Below, one piece after another: positions 1 to 13,500 of a stretch of DNA of 64,000 nucleotides; the first letter of the stretch is position 1; each line of letters starts with the position of its first letter. The notes beneath the pieces were generated by a model that saw nothing but the letters and a program-made list of their open reading frames with translations, had not been told where the DNA came from and did not search any database. Made by a program: the position numbers and the translations under genes. Source of the DNA: Curvibacter sp. (GTDB lineage Bacteria > Pseudomonadota > Gammaproteobacteria > Burkholderiales > Burkholderiaceae_C); assembly GCA_020248905.1 (NCBI GenBank), contig JADCGR010000040.1, positions 114,444 through 178,443 of the forward strand, read 5' to 3'.

Positions 1-2186
1 TGCAGACCGCGCTACTGGAATCGCGCGCCATCTTCGGCAACGCGGCGCTGTTCCGCCAGTTCCGCGCGCGCTTTCGGGAGTCCATGGACCCGCTCGCCTT
101 CTTCGTCGCCAAGACGCTGGAGATGCAGCAGCGTCACAACAAGTTCGAGGACACGCCCTACGCACTCGAACCCAACTGCAAGGAATCGCCTGGCGGCCTT
201 CGCGACCTGCAGATCATCCTCTGGGTGGCACGCGCGGCCGGCTACGGTGGCAACTGGGACGAACTGGCACGCAACGGTCTGGCCACCCCTTTCGAGGTAC
301 GCCAGCTCAAGCGCAACGAGGCCATGTTGGAGCTGATCCGCCTGCGCCTGCATCTGGTCGCGGACCGGCGCGAGGACCGCCTGGTCTTCGACCTTCAGAC
401 GGCCGTGGCAGGCGCTTTTGGCTACCGTTCCGACACGGGCGAGGTGAGGACCAAGGTGCGTGCCAGCGAATCGCTGATGCGGCACTACTACTGGGCCGCC
501 AAGGCCGTGACCCAGCTCAACCAGATCCTGCTGCTCAACATCGAGGAGCGGCTCAACCCGATCACGCTGGCACCGCGCCCGATCAACGCGCACTTCCTCG
601 ACAAATCCGGGCTGATCGAGGTCGTCAGCGACGATCTGTACCAGCGCGAGCCGCACGCCATCCTGGAGACCTTCCTGGTCTACCAGACCACCGACGGCGC
701 CAAGGGCCTGTCGGCGCGCACGCTGCGCGCGCTCTACAACGCTCGCGTGCTGATGACGGCGAAGTTCCGTAACGACCCGGTCAACCGCGCCACCTTCATG
801 CAGATCCTGCGGCAGCCGCGCGGCATCACCCATGCCATGCGGCTGATGAACCAGACCTCGGTACTCGGGCGTTACCTCTGGATCTTCCGCCGTATCGTCG
901 GCCAGATGCAGCACGATCTGTTCCACGTCTACACCGTGGACCAGCACATCCTCATGGTGCTACGCAACGTGCGGCGCTTTTTCATGGCTGAGCATGCCCA
1001 CGAGTACCCGCTATGCTCGCAGCTCGCCGCAGGCTGGGACCAGCCTTGGATCCTTTACGCTGGCGCGCTCTTCCATGACATTGCCAAGGGCCGCGGCGGT
1101 GACCACTCCGATCTCGGGGCCATGGAAGTGCGGCGCTTCGCGCGCCAGCACGGCGTCTCGCGCGAGGACGCGCGACTCATCGAGTTCCTGGTCAAGGAGC
1201 ACCTGACCATGAGCCGGGTGGCGCAGAAATCGGATCTCAGCGACCCGGATGTCATCCGCGCCTTTGCGACGCAGGTGGGCAACGAGCGCTACCTCACGGC
1301 GCTCTACCTGCTGACCGTGGCCGACATCCGCGGCACCAGCCCCAAGGTCTGGAACGCCTGGAAGGGGAAGCTCCTTGAAGACCTGTACCGCTCGACCCTT
1401 CGCGTGCTCGGCGGCCACGCCCCCTCGCCCGACGCCGAGGTCGAGGCGCACAAGCGCGAAGCCTTGGTCAAGCTGGCCCTGCACAGCCTGCCGCACGATG
1501 CGCACAAGAAGCTGTGGGACACGCTGGACGTGAGCTATTTCATGCGCCACGACGCGGACGAGATTGCCTGGCATACACGCCATCTCTCCCGCCACGTCGG
1601 CACGGGCCAGACGGTGGTGCGTGCGCGCCGCTCCCCAGTGAACGAGGGCCTGCAGGTGCTGGTCTACACCCCGGACCAGACGGATCTGTTCGCGCGCATC
1701 TGCGGCTACTTCGACCAGGGTGGCTTCAGCATCCAGGACGCACGCATCCACACCGCTCGCAACGGCTACGCGCTCGACACCTTCCAGCTTGTCTCCCCCG
1801 ATCTGCACGAGCACTACCGCGAGATCAGCGCCATGGTGGAAGCCGAGCTCGCGCGCTACATTGCCGAAGGCGGGCCGCTGCCCGAGCCCAGCCGGGGCCG
1901 GCTCTCGCGCCGCGTCAGGAGTTTTCCCTTTGTGCCACGCATCTCACTCAAGCCTGACGACAAGGCCCAGCGCTGGCTGCTCAGCATCACCGCCAGCGAC
2001 CAGCCAGGCCTGCTCTACAAGGTCGCACGCGTGCTTGCCGGCCACCGCATCAACCTGCAGCTGGCCAAGATCAACACCCTGGGCGAGCGGGTGGACGACG
2101 TCTTTCTGGTGGACGGCCCCGAGCTGCAGAACAACCGCGCGCAGATTGCCATCGAGACCGAGCTGCTGGACGTGCTGGCGTCTTGA
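1..2186 (+). CDS. glnD: Bifunctional uridylyltransferase/uridylyl-removing enzyme GlnD, 5'-truncated by the window edge
   Basis: GlnD uridylylates and deuridylylates PII proteins in response to glutamine and so controls nitrogen assimilation. The reading frame is open from base 3, so the start and most of the nucleotidyltransferase domain lie outside the window. What remains shows the end of that domain, an HD domain (DQHILMVL, then [14 protein letters not shown], then the EHLTMS segment) for the uridylyl-removing activity, and two C-terminal ACT domains (near [15 protein letters not shown] and [18 protein letters not shown]) that sense glutamine. About 728 residues are present; full-length family members are about 850-900. 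The gene ends in TGA and is followed by about 215 bases without a gene. Identification is firm. Confidence 0.95.
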   Translation, partial: QTALLESRAIFGNAALFRQFRARFRESMDPLAFFVAKTLEMQQRHNKFEDTPYALEPNCKESPGGLRDLQIILWVARAAGYGGNWDELARNGLATPFEVRQLKRNEAMLELIRLRLHLVADRREDRLVFDLQTAVAGAFGYRSDTGEVRTKVRASESLMRHYYWAAKAVTQLNQILLLNIEERLNPITLAPRPINAHFLDKSGLIEVVSDDLYQREPHAILETFLVYQTTDGAKGLSARTLRALYNARVLMTAKFRNDPVNRATFMQILRQPRGITHAMRLMNQTSVLGRYLWIFRRIVGQMQHDLFHVYTVDQHILMVLRNVRRFFMAEHAHEYPLCSQLAAGWDQPWILYAGALFHDIAKGRGGDHSDLGAMEVRRFARQHGVSREDARLIEFLVKEHLTMSRVAQKSDLSDPDVIRAFATQVGNERYLTALYLLTVADIRGTSPKVWNAWKGKLLEDLYRSTLRVLGGHAPSPDAEVEAHKREALVKLALHSLPHDAHKKLWDTLDVSYFMRHDADEIAWHTRHLSRHVGTGQTVVRARRSPVNEGLQVLVYTPDQTDLFARICGYFDQGGFSIQDARIHTARNGYALDTFQLVSPDLHEHYREISAMVEAELARYIAEGGPLPEPSRGRLSRRVRSFPFVPRISLKPDDKAQRWLLSITASDQPGLLYKVARVLAGHRINLQLAKINTLGERVDDVFLVDGPELQNNRAQIAIETELLDVLAS

Positions 2187-2325
2187 AGGCCGGCCGTGTG
2201 GCGGCCGAACGTTAGGCCCGCATCGCGCGCGCGCCGAGTTTTCTCCTGCGCAGCCACGTGGCCACGGCCACTCCTTCCCGGCGTTTACCATGTGTTATGC
2301 ACGCAACAAAACAATGACTATGGGA

Positions 2326-2355
2326 TTGTCAAATTTAAATGACACCTCGCACAAT
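2326..2355 (+). promoter_or_regulatory. Candidate sigma-70 promoter for the DUF3015 gene
   Basis: TTGTCA at 2326-2331 and CACAAT at 2350-2355 are 18 bases apart in an AT-rich patch that stands out from the GC-rich surroundings, and would give a leader of about 40 bases. The patch also contains a GTCA/TGAC-ended partial palindrome (2328-2343). A second pair (TTGACG 2359-2364, TTATCT 2383-2388) would give an almost leaderless mRNA. This rests on pattern only. Confidence 0.3.
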
Positions 2356-2403
2356 GACTTGACGGCAATGTTGCCGCGTTCGTTATCTTGGGGATAAAAA
2401 GTC

Positions 2404-2901
2404 ATGACATTCAGAAAAATCATTGCTGTTAGCGCGCTCCTCGCATTCGCGAGTCTTGGAGCCCAAGCCCAGGACAAGAAGGCCCCAGGCTCCGGGCCGA
2501 ATCCGTACACGGACTGCGGTATCGGTGCTGCCCTTTTCAAGGAAACGAACTGGGCTGCGGTTTCCTCCAACGTCATCTGGGACTTGGGGATCACGGCGCT
2601 GATCTCCGCGACCAACAGCCCCGAAACCTGCCAGGGCAAGAGCGTCAAGGCCGCCATCTTCATCAAGGACACGTACGAGACGCTGGCCGAAGAAGCGGCC
2701 AAGGGCCAGGGCGAACACCTGACCGCCGTGCTCAACATCATGGAGTGCCCGGCCAGCACCCACGCTGCTGCCATCCAGTCAGTGCGCACTGCGATGGGCA
2801 CCGCAGTCGCCCAGCCCGGCTACGCGAGCCAGCCGCGCCTGGACAAGACGGTCCAGTTCTATCAGGCGGTCCACGCCGCAAGCAAGTCCTGCTCCGTCTG
2901 A
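2404..2901 (+). CDS. DUF3015 family secreted protein
   Basis: This 165-residue protein belongs by sequence pattern to the DUF3015 family; function is unknown. A signal peptide is visible (residues 1-22, charged start, hydrophobic core, cleavage near AQAQ). The mature part begins with the family-typical segment NPYTDCGIGAALF, followed by SNVIWDLG and a conserved cysteine after SPET. Three to four cysteines suggest disulfides in the periplasm. A GGGGAT-like ribosome site precedes the ATG by about 8 bases. It is a single-gene unit: an AT-rich promoter region upstream and a strong intrinsic terminator directly downstream. Family assignment is confident; the role is not known. Confidence 0.85.
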   Translation: MTFRKIIAVSALLAFASLGAQAQDKKAPGSGPNPYTDCGIGAALFKETNWAAVSSNVIWDLGITALISATNSPETCQGKSVKAAIFIKDTYETLAEEAAKGQGEHLTAVLNIMECPASTHAAAIQSVRTAMGTAVAQPGYASQPRLDKTVQFYQAVHAASKSCSV

Positions 2902-2911
2902 GCGCGTCCGT

Positions 2912-2944
2912 AAGGCTGTCGGCGTGCTGCCGACAGCCTTTTTT
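2912..2944 (+). terminator. Rho-independent terminator after the DUF3015 gene
   Basis: A perfect 12-base-pair stem (2912-2923 with 2929-2940, arm AAGGCTGTCGGC) closes a 5-base loop and runs into a T tract to 2944. It starts 10 bases after the stop codon. Confidence 0.93.
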
Positions 2945-2968
2945 ATTGCCTAGCTTCCCGAGAACTCT

Positions 2969-4855
2969 GTGCCAATGACGCGCGCCTTCACCTGGACCTC
3001 CTTTCTTTTCCTGCTTCATCTCTCCCACAGTGGCCATGCCCAGCTCATACCCGGCGTGGAGCAACTCGCCCGCGAGCCGACCTGGCAGCGCCTGCTGCAT
3101 TACGAAGCTGACGGGTCAAGCCCCAGCGGCCTGAGGAGCGCCATCCACAGCCCCGAGTTTTTTCTGGATACGGCGGGGGGCATGACCTCACCCGAGGCGG
3201 AGCTGCGGGCCACGCTGCAAGCCATGCGTGCAGAAACCGGCGCGGACCCGGATCGCCACGCTCAATGCCGCTTTCCCGCCCGACGCCAATGGCTCGCTGA
3301 CCGTCTGGGTGCTGCGGCTGGCTGGCGCCAGCTACGCTGCCCCAAATACGAAGAATGGACCCGTAGCAGCAGTGTGGAGTCCATTAGCATCGTGCTCGCA
3401 ACTGGCTATCTCGGCAACCCCGCCTCCTTCTACGGCCACACGCTGCTGAAGTTCAACTCCCGGCGCGATGGCGTCCAGACCGCTCTTGAGGACGTCAGTG
3501 TGAACTTCGGCGCCATCGTCACCGACAACGATGATCCGGTCACCTACCTCGCCAAGAGCCTGACCGGGGGTTACGAAGCCGGTTTCAGCCATATCAAGTA
3601 CTACTTTCACAACCACAACTACGGCGAGAACGAACTGCGCGATCTCTGGGAGTACCGGCTAGATCTGGAGCCCACAGAGGTGGAGCGCGTCGTCGCGCAT
3701 GCGTGGGAGGTTCTCGGTCAGCGCTACAACTACTACTTCTTCATCCGGAACTGCGCGTTTCGCATGGCCGAAGTCGTCCAGGTGGTCGACGGCGTCGATT
3801 TCATCCCGAGGAACTGGCCCTATGTGATTCCTCAGGCGCTGGTACAGACCATGGGCGAGGCCCGTAACCCTCGTGGACGTGCGCTGGTCGCTGAAACGAT
3901 CTATCACCCGTCTCGCCAGAGTCGTTTTTACGCTCGCTACGAAAACCTGGACAAATCCAGCGCGGACTTCTTTCGGCGTGCTGCCATGCACCCGGAGCTC
4001 GTCGAGTCGCAGGAGTTCAACACCTACAGCTTGGGAGCCCGCCAGGCCATCCTGGATACCCTGATCGACTACTACCAATTCACCGCCGATGGCCAGGCCC
4101 GCGCACAGGGCAAGGTGCACCCCGGCTATGCACGGGCACTCGCCAAACGCTACAGCCTGCCTCCGGGTCAACAGCAACTGACCGGCAGCGCACCGCCGTC
4201 GCCGCATCTGGCTCGGCCACCCAGCTGGCTGCAGGCCGGCTGGCAACACAGTCAGGTGACAGGCAACGCCTTGCTCGTCAAGATAAGGCCTGCGTATTAC
4301 GACGCACTGGACGGTGTGAGCGGCCAGGTTGCCTACTCCAGCCTCACCATGGCCGAGACACATCTGGAGCTGCGCTCAGACGGCCTCAAGCTGCGCCGTT
4401 TTGACTTGCTGGCGGTCGAAAACATCGCCGTGGGGCTCACCGGGCTGCCTGGCGACCGCGGCTCTGCGTGGAAAACCCGTGTGGGCGTGGAACGCGTCCG
4501 GCTTGACTGCGCGGACTGTATGGTCGCAAGAATGCAGGGCGATCTGGGGACAGCGCGCAAGGTGAGCCCGGGGCTGGTAGCTGCAGCCTACGTCGGCGGC
4601 GCGCTGCAAAACAATCGTATCGGGCAGGGACCGGGATTCATTCGAGCGTCGGCGGAGTTGATCTATCGATCCGAGCACAAGCTTGCCATGAAGCTCGGGC
4701 ATGAGCGGCGCCGCCCCATCGGCTCGGATGTGCAGCCCTACGGCGTCAGCAGTGCGGAGATCCGCTACGCGATTGATGCGCGCAGCGATCTGCGACTGCG
4801 CCACGACCGCGATGTCACCTCCGCCACGTCGTTCTCCTATGGTCTCTACTGGTAG
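2969..4855 (+). CDS. DUF4105 / Lnb N-terminal-type periplasmic domain protein
   Basis: This exported protein of about 628 residues has an N-terminal signal peptide (hydrophobic FLFLLHL, cleavage near GHAQ). The central region has the features of the DUF4105 family, now associated with the Lnb type of lipoprotein-modifying enzyme: a conserved histidine in FYGHTLLKFN (about residue 157) and a cysteine in FIRNCAFR (about residue 262), like a permuted NlpC/P60 Cys-His pair. The C-terminal third, after a proline-rich linker near residue 410, looks beta-rich and could be an outer-membrane barrel. GTG at 2969 and ATG at 2975 are both possible starts. Whether it acylates lipoproteins or acts as a hydrolase is not shown by sequence. 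Confidence 0.8.
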   Translation: MPMTRAFTWTSFLFLLHLSHSGHAQLIPGVEQLAREPTWQRLLHYEADGSSPSGLRSAIHSPEFFLDTAGGMTSPEAELRATLQAMRAETGADPDRHAQCRFPARRQWLADRLGAAAGWRQLRCPKYEEWTRSSSVESISIVLATGYLGNPASFYGHTLLKFNSRRDGVQTALEDVSVNFGAIVTDNDDPVTYLAKSLTGGYEAGFSHIKYYFHNHNYGENELRDLWEYRLDLEPTEVERVVAHAWEVLGQRYNYYFFIRNCAFRMAEVVQVVDGVDFIPRNWPYVIPQALVQTMGEARNPRGRALVAETIYHPSRQSRFYARYENLDKSSADFFRRAAMHPELVESQEFNTYSLGARQAILDTLIDYYQFTADGQARAQGKVHPGYARALAKRYSLPPGQQQLTGSAPPSPHLARPPSWLQAGWQHSQVTGNALLVKIRPAYYDALDGVSGQVAYSSLTMAETHLELRSDGLKLRRFDLLAVENIAVGLTGLPGDRGSAWKTRVGVERVRLDCADCMVARMQGDLGTARKVSPGLVAAAYVGGALQNNRIGQGPGFIRASAELIYRSEHKLAMKLGHERRRPIGSDVQPYGVSSAEIRYAIDARSDLRLRHDRDVTSATSFSYGLYW

Positions 4856-4901
4856 CGCGCCGCGTGCTGCGGTGAGGTGGCGCTGCGCCTGCGCCGCACG
4901 T

Positions 4902-5714
4902 ATGCTTGCCTTGCTCTGCTGCACGCTGCTGGCGGGCTGCACGAGTGTCTTTTTCCAACCCATGAAGGCATGGGTCCGCACGCCTGAGTCTATCGGCCTG
5001 AGCTACGAGGATGTGACCCTCACCGCTGCCGACGGTACCCGCCTGAGCGCCTGGTATCTGCCAGCTCCGTCATCGCGTGGTGCTGTCTTGTTCCTCCACG
5101 GTAACGCCCAGAACATCAGCACGCACCTCGCATCGGTCGCCTGGCTGCCGGCACAGGGTTACAGCGTCCTTTTGCTTGACTACCGGGGCTACGGCCGATC
5201 GGAGGGAGCACCATCGATCGCCGGGTCGATGCTCGACATCGATGTCGCACTGCGCTTCTTGCTGCAACGGCCGGAGACCCGGTCCCGCAGGGTCTTTGTC
5301 TTCGGTCAGAGCCTTGGGGGTGCCCTCGCGCTGAACTACATCGCGGGCTGCAATTGCAAGCCACAACTTCAAGGCGTAATCATCGACAGCACGTTTACCC
5401 GATATCGTGCCATTGCGCGAGAGAAGCTGCAAAGCCTTTGGCTGACATGGCCCCTGTCCTGGTCACTGAGCCTGACAGTTACCGGCGACGACAACCCGAT
5501 TGATGCTATCGGCCATGTGTCGCCCGTCCCCCTTCTGCTGGTCCATGGCGACGCCGACCGGGTGATACCCGTGCACCACAGCCAACAGCTTTACGAGGCG
5601 GCACGCGATCCCAAAACGTTCTGGCGGGTACCGGATGCGGATCACATCCTGGCGCTCACATCGCCGCAACGGCGGCGTGACCTCGTACAGTGGATGGGCG
5701 AACAGCAGCAGTGA
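4902..5714 (+). CDS. Alpha/beta hydrolase lipoprotein (YfhR/BEM46-like)
   Basis: A 270-residue alpha/beta-hydrolase-fold protein with a lipoprotein signal (LLAGC, cysteine at residue 13). Catalytic elements are visible: oxyanion region FLHGNAQN, nucleophile in GQSLGG (Ser about 137), acid in HGDADRVIP (Asp about 217 or 219) and histidine in DADHI (about 248). The pattern resembles the BEM46/YfhR group, whose substrates are mostly unknown. I chose the ATG at 4902 because it places the lipobox near the N terminus; GTG 4872 or ATG 4839, the latter overlapping the previous gene, are alternatives. Probably co-transcribed with the DUF4105 gene. Substrate unknown. Confidence 0.82.
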   Translation: MLALLCCTLLAGCTSVFFQPMKAWVRTPESIGLSYEDVTLTAADGTRLSAWYLPAPSSRGAVLFLHGNAQNISTHLASVAWLPAQGYSVLLLDYRGYGRSEGAPSIAGSMLDIDVALRFLLQRPETRSRRVFVFGQSLGGALALNYIAGCNCKPQLQGVIIDSTFTRYRAIAREKLQSLWLTWPLSWSLSLTVTGDDNPIDAIGHVSPVPLLLVHGDADRVIPVHHSQQLYEAARDPKTFWRVPDADHILALTSPQRRRDLVQWMGEQQQ

Positions 5715-5803
5715 AGGCATGCCTTGCTCCAGGCCTGATATGCAAAGTTGCGTGCAGTTTGGCCGGGGTGGGCGCGACCGTCCAACATTCCCACCGTTCT
5801 TCC

Positions 5804-5834
5804 TTGACAGGCCTGCCCCCTGCTGTGCCATAGT
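5804..5834 (+). promoter_or_regulatory. Candidate promoter for the DUF1080 lipoprotein gene
   Basis: A consensus -35 TTGACA (5804-5809) lies 19 bases from CATAGT (5829-5834), about 50 bases before the start codon. The spacing is one or two bases long for sigma-70, so strength is uncertain. Confidence 0.4.
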
Positions 5835-5887
5835 GTGCGGGCGGTGGCCCCTCGCCAACGACCGCGCAACAACAGAGGAGACAAACC

Positions 5888-6499
5888 ATGCAGCATTCTT
5901 TTTTTCGCCGTGCCACCCTCGTGGCTCTCGCAGCCGGCCTGGCCGGCTGTGCCATCTGGCCTTTTGGCGGCACCACGCTCATTGACGCAGACAAGGGCCT
6001 GGACAACTGGAACCGGGTGGGCGATGCCAACTGGCGCGTGCAGGACGGTGCCATCGTGGCCGACGCCGGCAAGGGCGGCTTTCTGGTTTCGAAGCAGAGC
6101 TACAAGGATTTCGTGATCACCGCCGAGTTCTGGGCCGCCACGGACACCAACAGCGGCATCTTCTTCCGCCTGTCGGACCCAGCGCGTATCAACCCCGACA
6201 ACTCCTACGAGGCCAATATCTGGGACATCCGCCCCGACCCGACTTTTGCGACGGGCGCCATCGTCAACTTCGCCGCCGTGCCCAATCCGCCGGTTTACAA
6301 GGCGGGCGGACGCTGGAACACCATGGAAGTGCGCGCCGAGGGCGATTTGCTGACTGTCAAGCTCAATGGGGTGCAGACCGCTCAGGTGCGTAACGCCAAG
6401 CACGCCAGTGGCCCGTTCGCGCTGCAGTACGGCCCCGGAGTGCAGGGCGCCACCGGCGGCCCGATCAAGTGGCGCAAGGTGCAGATCCGTCCGCTGTGA
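5888..6499 (+). CDS. DUF1080 (3-keto-disaccharide hydrolase-like) lipoprotein
   Basis: A 203-residue lipoprotein with a lipobox near residues 17-21 (GLAGC). The mature part matches the DUF1080 concanavalin-like beta-sandwich: opening LDNWNRVGDANWRVQDGAI, then NSGIFFR, then NTMEVRAEGD, then VKLNGV. Family members bind or cleave glycosides, and some are 3-keto-glycoside hydrolases; many are only carbohydrate binding. A good ribosome site (GAGGAG) sits 8 bases before the ATG, and a TTGACA promoter candidate lies upstream, so it is probably monocistronic. It converges on def. Confidence 0.85.
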   Translation: MQHSFFRRATLVALAAGLAGCAIWPFGGTTLIDADKGLDNWNRVGDANWRVQDGAIVADAGKGGFLVSKQSYKDFVITAEFWAATDTNSGIFFRLSDPARINPDNSYEANIWDIRPDPTFATGAIVNFAAVPNPPVYKAGGRWNTMEVRAEGDLLTVKLNGVQTAQVRNAKHASGPFALQYGPGVQGATGGPIKWRKVQIRPL

Positions 6500-6523
6500 T
6501 CGAACGATCCGGGAGACGCGGCC

Positions 6524-7063
6524 TCAGTCGTCCTGCGCCGCGTCCAGCCCGGGGAACAGCACCTCAGTAAAGCCGAACTGCGTGAAATCACGCACCCGCA
6601 TGGGATAGAGCTTGCCGATCAGGTGGTCGCACTCATGCTGCACCACCCGGGCGTGGAAGCCCTCCACCGTGCGGTCGATGGCGTCGCCATACGGATCGAA
6701 ACCGGTGTAGCGGATGCGCTGCCAGCGCGGCACCACACCGCGCAGCCCCGGCACCGACAGGCAGCCCTCCCAGTCCATCTGCTCCTCGGCGTCCAGCGGC
6801 GTGATCACCGGGTTGCACAGCACGGTCTGCGGCACGATGGGCGCCCTCGGGTAACGCGGGTTGGGCGCACCGCTGCCGAAGATCACCACCTGCAGATCCA
6901 CGCCGATCTGCGGCGCGGCCAGGCCAGCGCCATTGGCGGCGGCCATGGTGTCGAGCAGATCGGTGACGAGCAGATGCAGCGCATCGGTATCGAAAGCAGT
7001 CACGGGCGCGGCCACGCGCAGCAGGCGCGGGTCGCCCATTTTGAGGATGTGGCGGACGGGCAT
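6524..7063 (-). CDS. def: Peptide deformylase
   Basis: Removes the N-formyl group from nascent proteins. All three metal-site motifs of the family are present: [10 protein letters not shown] (residues 45-54), EGCLS with Cys 101, and QHECDH (His 143, Glu 144, His 147). With the ATG at 7063 the protein is 179 residues and begins [12 protein letters not shown], as is usual; an upstream GTG at 7120 would add an unlikely 19-residue tail. The C-terminal half is typical of the def2-type paralogues found beside housekeeping genes. It is not next to fmt, so another def copy may exist elsewhere. Confidence 0.93.
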   Translation of the reverse strand: MPVRHILKMGDPRLLRVAAPVTAFDTDALHLLVTDLLDTMAAANGAGLAAPQIGVDLQVVIFGSGAPNPRYPRAPIVPQTVLCNPVITPLDAEEQMDWEGCLSVPGLRGVVPRWQRIRYTGFDPYGDAIDRTVEGFHARVVQHECDHLIGKLYPMRVRDFTQFGFTEVLFPGLDAAQDD

Positions 7064-7169
7064 GGGATTGACGAGGCGACAAAAACTTTCCGGAGCATAA
7101 GCCCGCCGCGCGCCCGGCACAATGGCGCTTCATGCCTGCTGTTCCCTCGGATCCCGATCGCGCAAGGCG

Positions 7170-7253
7170 CTAGGCGCGGGGGGCCTCGTAGCGTTTGATA
7201 CCGAAGTACACGCTGAAGCTGACCAGCGTTATCAGACCGAAAACGAACCACAT
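7170..7253 (-). CDS. Small predicted single-pass membrane protein (27 residues)
   Basis: A short open frame reads MWFVFGLITLVSFSVYFGIK followed by RYEAPRA. It has one hydrophobic helix (about residues 2-19) and a positively charged, probably cytoplasmic, tail. A strong ribosome site (AGGGAG, 7 bases before ATG) argues that it is translated. It lies between ligA and def on the same strand, 83 bases after ligA, so it may be the tail of that transcript. I do not recognise a family, and codon signal in so short a frame is weak. Confidence 0.6.
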   Translation of the reverse strand: MWFVFGLITLVSFSVYFGIKRYEAPRA

Positions 7254-7336
7254 AACCAATCTCCCTTTTCATGCCTGCCACTTCATGCGGCGGCAAGCAG
7301 TTCTTGTATGAGCTTGCGAACGACCAGGAGTAACTG

Positions 7337-10568
<3,232 letters not shown>

Positions 10569-10587
10569 GGCCGCACCCCTGTGCCGC

Positions 10588-13500
10588 TCAAGCTGCCTCG
10601 GCCATGGAGACGGCCGACTCCATGTCCACCGCCACGATGCGCGAGACGCCCTGCTCCTGCATGGTCACGCCGATCAGCTGCTCGGCCATTTCCATGGCGA
10701 TCTTGTTGTGGCTGATGAACAGGAACTGCGTGCCCTTGCTCATGCTGCTCACCAGCTTGGCGTAACGCTCGGTGTTGGCGTCGTCCAGCGGCGCGTCCAC
10801 CTCGTCCAGCAGACAGAAGGGCGCGGGGTTGAGCTGGAAAATGGCGAACACCAGCGCGATGGCGGTCAGGGCTTTCTCGCCCCCAGAGAGCAGGTGGATG
10901 GTCTGGTTCTTCTTGCCCGGCGGCTGGGCCATGACCTGCACTCCGGCATCCAGGATCTCGTCACCCGTCATGATCAGCTTGGCTTGGCCGCCGCCAAAGA
11001 GCTCGGGGAACATGCGCCCGAAGTGCTCGTTGACGGTCTTGAAGGTGTCGCCCAGCAGTTCGCGCGTTTCGCCGTCGATCTTGCGGATGGCGTCTTCCAG
11101 CGTGTTCATGGCATCGGTCAGGTCGGCGGATTGCGCGTCGAGGAACTGCTTGCGCTCGCGCGCGTGGGCCAGCTCGTCAAGGGCGGCCAGGTTGACCGCA
11201 CCGAGCGCGCCGATCTCGCGGTGCAGCCGCTCGATCTCGCCCTGCAGTCCGGTGAGGCGCACGTTGCCTTCCTGGATCGAACGAGCCACAGCCTCCAGGT
11301 CGGCCTGGGCATCGGCCAGCTGCTGGGCGTACTGCTCAAAGCCCAGCCGTGCGGCCTGTTCCTTGAGCTGCAGGTCCTGGATGCGCAGCCGCAGGGGATC
11401 GAGCTCGCGCTCGAGCTTGATGCGACGCTCATCACTTGCACGCAGTTTGGCCGTGAGGTCGTCGTACTCGCCGCGCTTGGCCGCCAGCGCCTGCTCGCGC
11501 TCCAGCTTGAGGGCCAGCGCGTTGTGCAGGCCCGCCTGGGCAACGGCATCGGTCAGTCGGCCCAGTTCGTCGCGTGCGCGCTGCTCGTCCTCCGTGACCG
11601 AGGCGGCCTGCTGGTCGGCGGTTTCGACGGCCCGGGCCAGCTCGGCCTTGCGGGCGTCAATCGTGCGCAGCGAAAAAGTGGCTTCCTGTGCCTGGCGCTC
11701 CAAGGCGCGCTGCTGCTCGCGGCAGGTGTTGAGCGTGCGCTCGGCCTGCAGCACGCGCTCGTCGAGCTGGGCATGGCGCTCCTGGCTGTCGGCCAGCTGC
11801 AGGTCGAGCTCTTCGAAACGGCCTTCAGCGGCCACGCGGCGCTCCTGCAGTTCCTCCAGCAGCGCATCGACCTCCGCCAAGTCGCCGGCGATCTGCTCGC
11901 TGCGCGCACGCGTCTGCTCGGCCAGCTGCGTCAGACGCAGGGTCTCGACCTGCAACTCGTGCGCACGGTTCTGGGTTTCACTGGCCTGCTGGCGCGCCGT
12001 CACAAGGCGCTGGGAGGCATCGGCGTAAGCGGCTTCGGCGCGCACCAGGGCCGTACGCGCCTCTTCGCTGATGAGAGACTGCGCACGTAGCTGCTTCTCG
12101 AGGTTCTCGATTTCCTGCGCCCGCGCGAGCAGGCCGGCCTGCTCGGAGTCCTGGGCATAGAAATTCACGCTGTGCAAGCTCACGGCATGGCCGCTCCTGA
12201 CGTAGAGGGCCTCCCCGGCTTGCAGCTGGCCGCGCTGGGCCAACGCCTCGTCCAGGCTCGCAGCCACGTAGCAGCCCTGCAACCAGTCCACCAGCACAGC
12301 CTTAAGACCGGCGTCGTTCACGCGTAGGAGATTGGCCAGGCGCGGCAAGCCACCCGCCTTGTCGGGGCTACCGGCCTGCGGCGCACTGTAAAACGCCAGC
12401 TTCGCGGGCGGTGCGTCCCCACCAAAAGACTTGACCATGTCCAGACGGCTGACTTCGAGCGCGCCCATGCGCTCACGCAGGGCAGCCTCCAACGCATTTT
12501 CCCAGCCCTGTTCAATGTGCAAGCGCGTCCAGAGCGCCTGCAGATCCGCCAGCCCGTGCTTGGCCAGCCAGGGCTGGAGTTTGCCGTCGGTGCGGACCTT
12601 CTCCTGCAGCGCCTTGAGGGCTTCCATGCGGGCGGACAGGTCGGTTTGCTTCGCGGCTTCGGCGCTCAGCGTCTCCTGCTGGCGGCGACGTGCCTCGTCC
12701 AGTTCGGGCAGGCTGTCATGCAGCTCGTGCAGGCGTGCATCCGCCACGGCCGCTGCGTCATTGGCCTGGGCTGACTGGGCCTGCAGGCCCTGCAGGCGCG
12801 CCTCGTCGGGCGCGGCCAGGGCTTTTCTGTCGGTATCGAGGCGCTCGCGACGCTGCTGCAACTGGCGTGATTGCTCGTCGATGCTGCGCTGCTCAGCGGC
12901 CAGCACCTGAATCCGCTGCTGGACCTGCCCCACGTTGCTGCGCTGCTCATTGGCCCGTGCCTGCGCCTGGCGCAGCGCCTCTTCCAGATCGGGCAAGGCC
13001 ATCGACTGCTCTTCCAGCTGGGCCGCGAGTTCTGTGGTCTTCTCCTGGCCCAACACGGCGAGTTCGGCGAGCTGCCCGATCTCGGCGAGCGCGTCGGTCT
13101 TGCGGGTCGACCACTGGGCGGCCTGTGCCTTGAGCGTGTTCAGGCGTTCCTCCACGCGCTGGCGTCCCTCCACGACAAAGCGGATTTCAGCCTCCAGGCG
13201 ACCCACTTCGGTGCTGGCCTCGTAGAGCAATCCCTGAGCCTGGTTGACCTGGTCGCCCGCAGCGTAATGCGCCTGGCGGATGGTCTCGAGGTCGGCCTCG
13301 ATGTGGCGCAGGTCAGCCACACGTGACTCCAACTCAATGACGGCCTTGCGCCCTTCCTCATGGATACGTGTCTGTTCGGCCTGCGCCTCGGAGCGCCTGA
13401 GGTACCAGAGCTGGTGTTGCTTGAGGGTCACCTCCGACCGCAGGCCGTGGTACCTCTGCGCCACCTCGGCCTGGCGTTCGAGCTTCTCCAGGTTGGCGTT

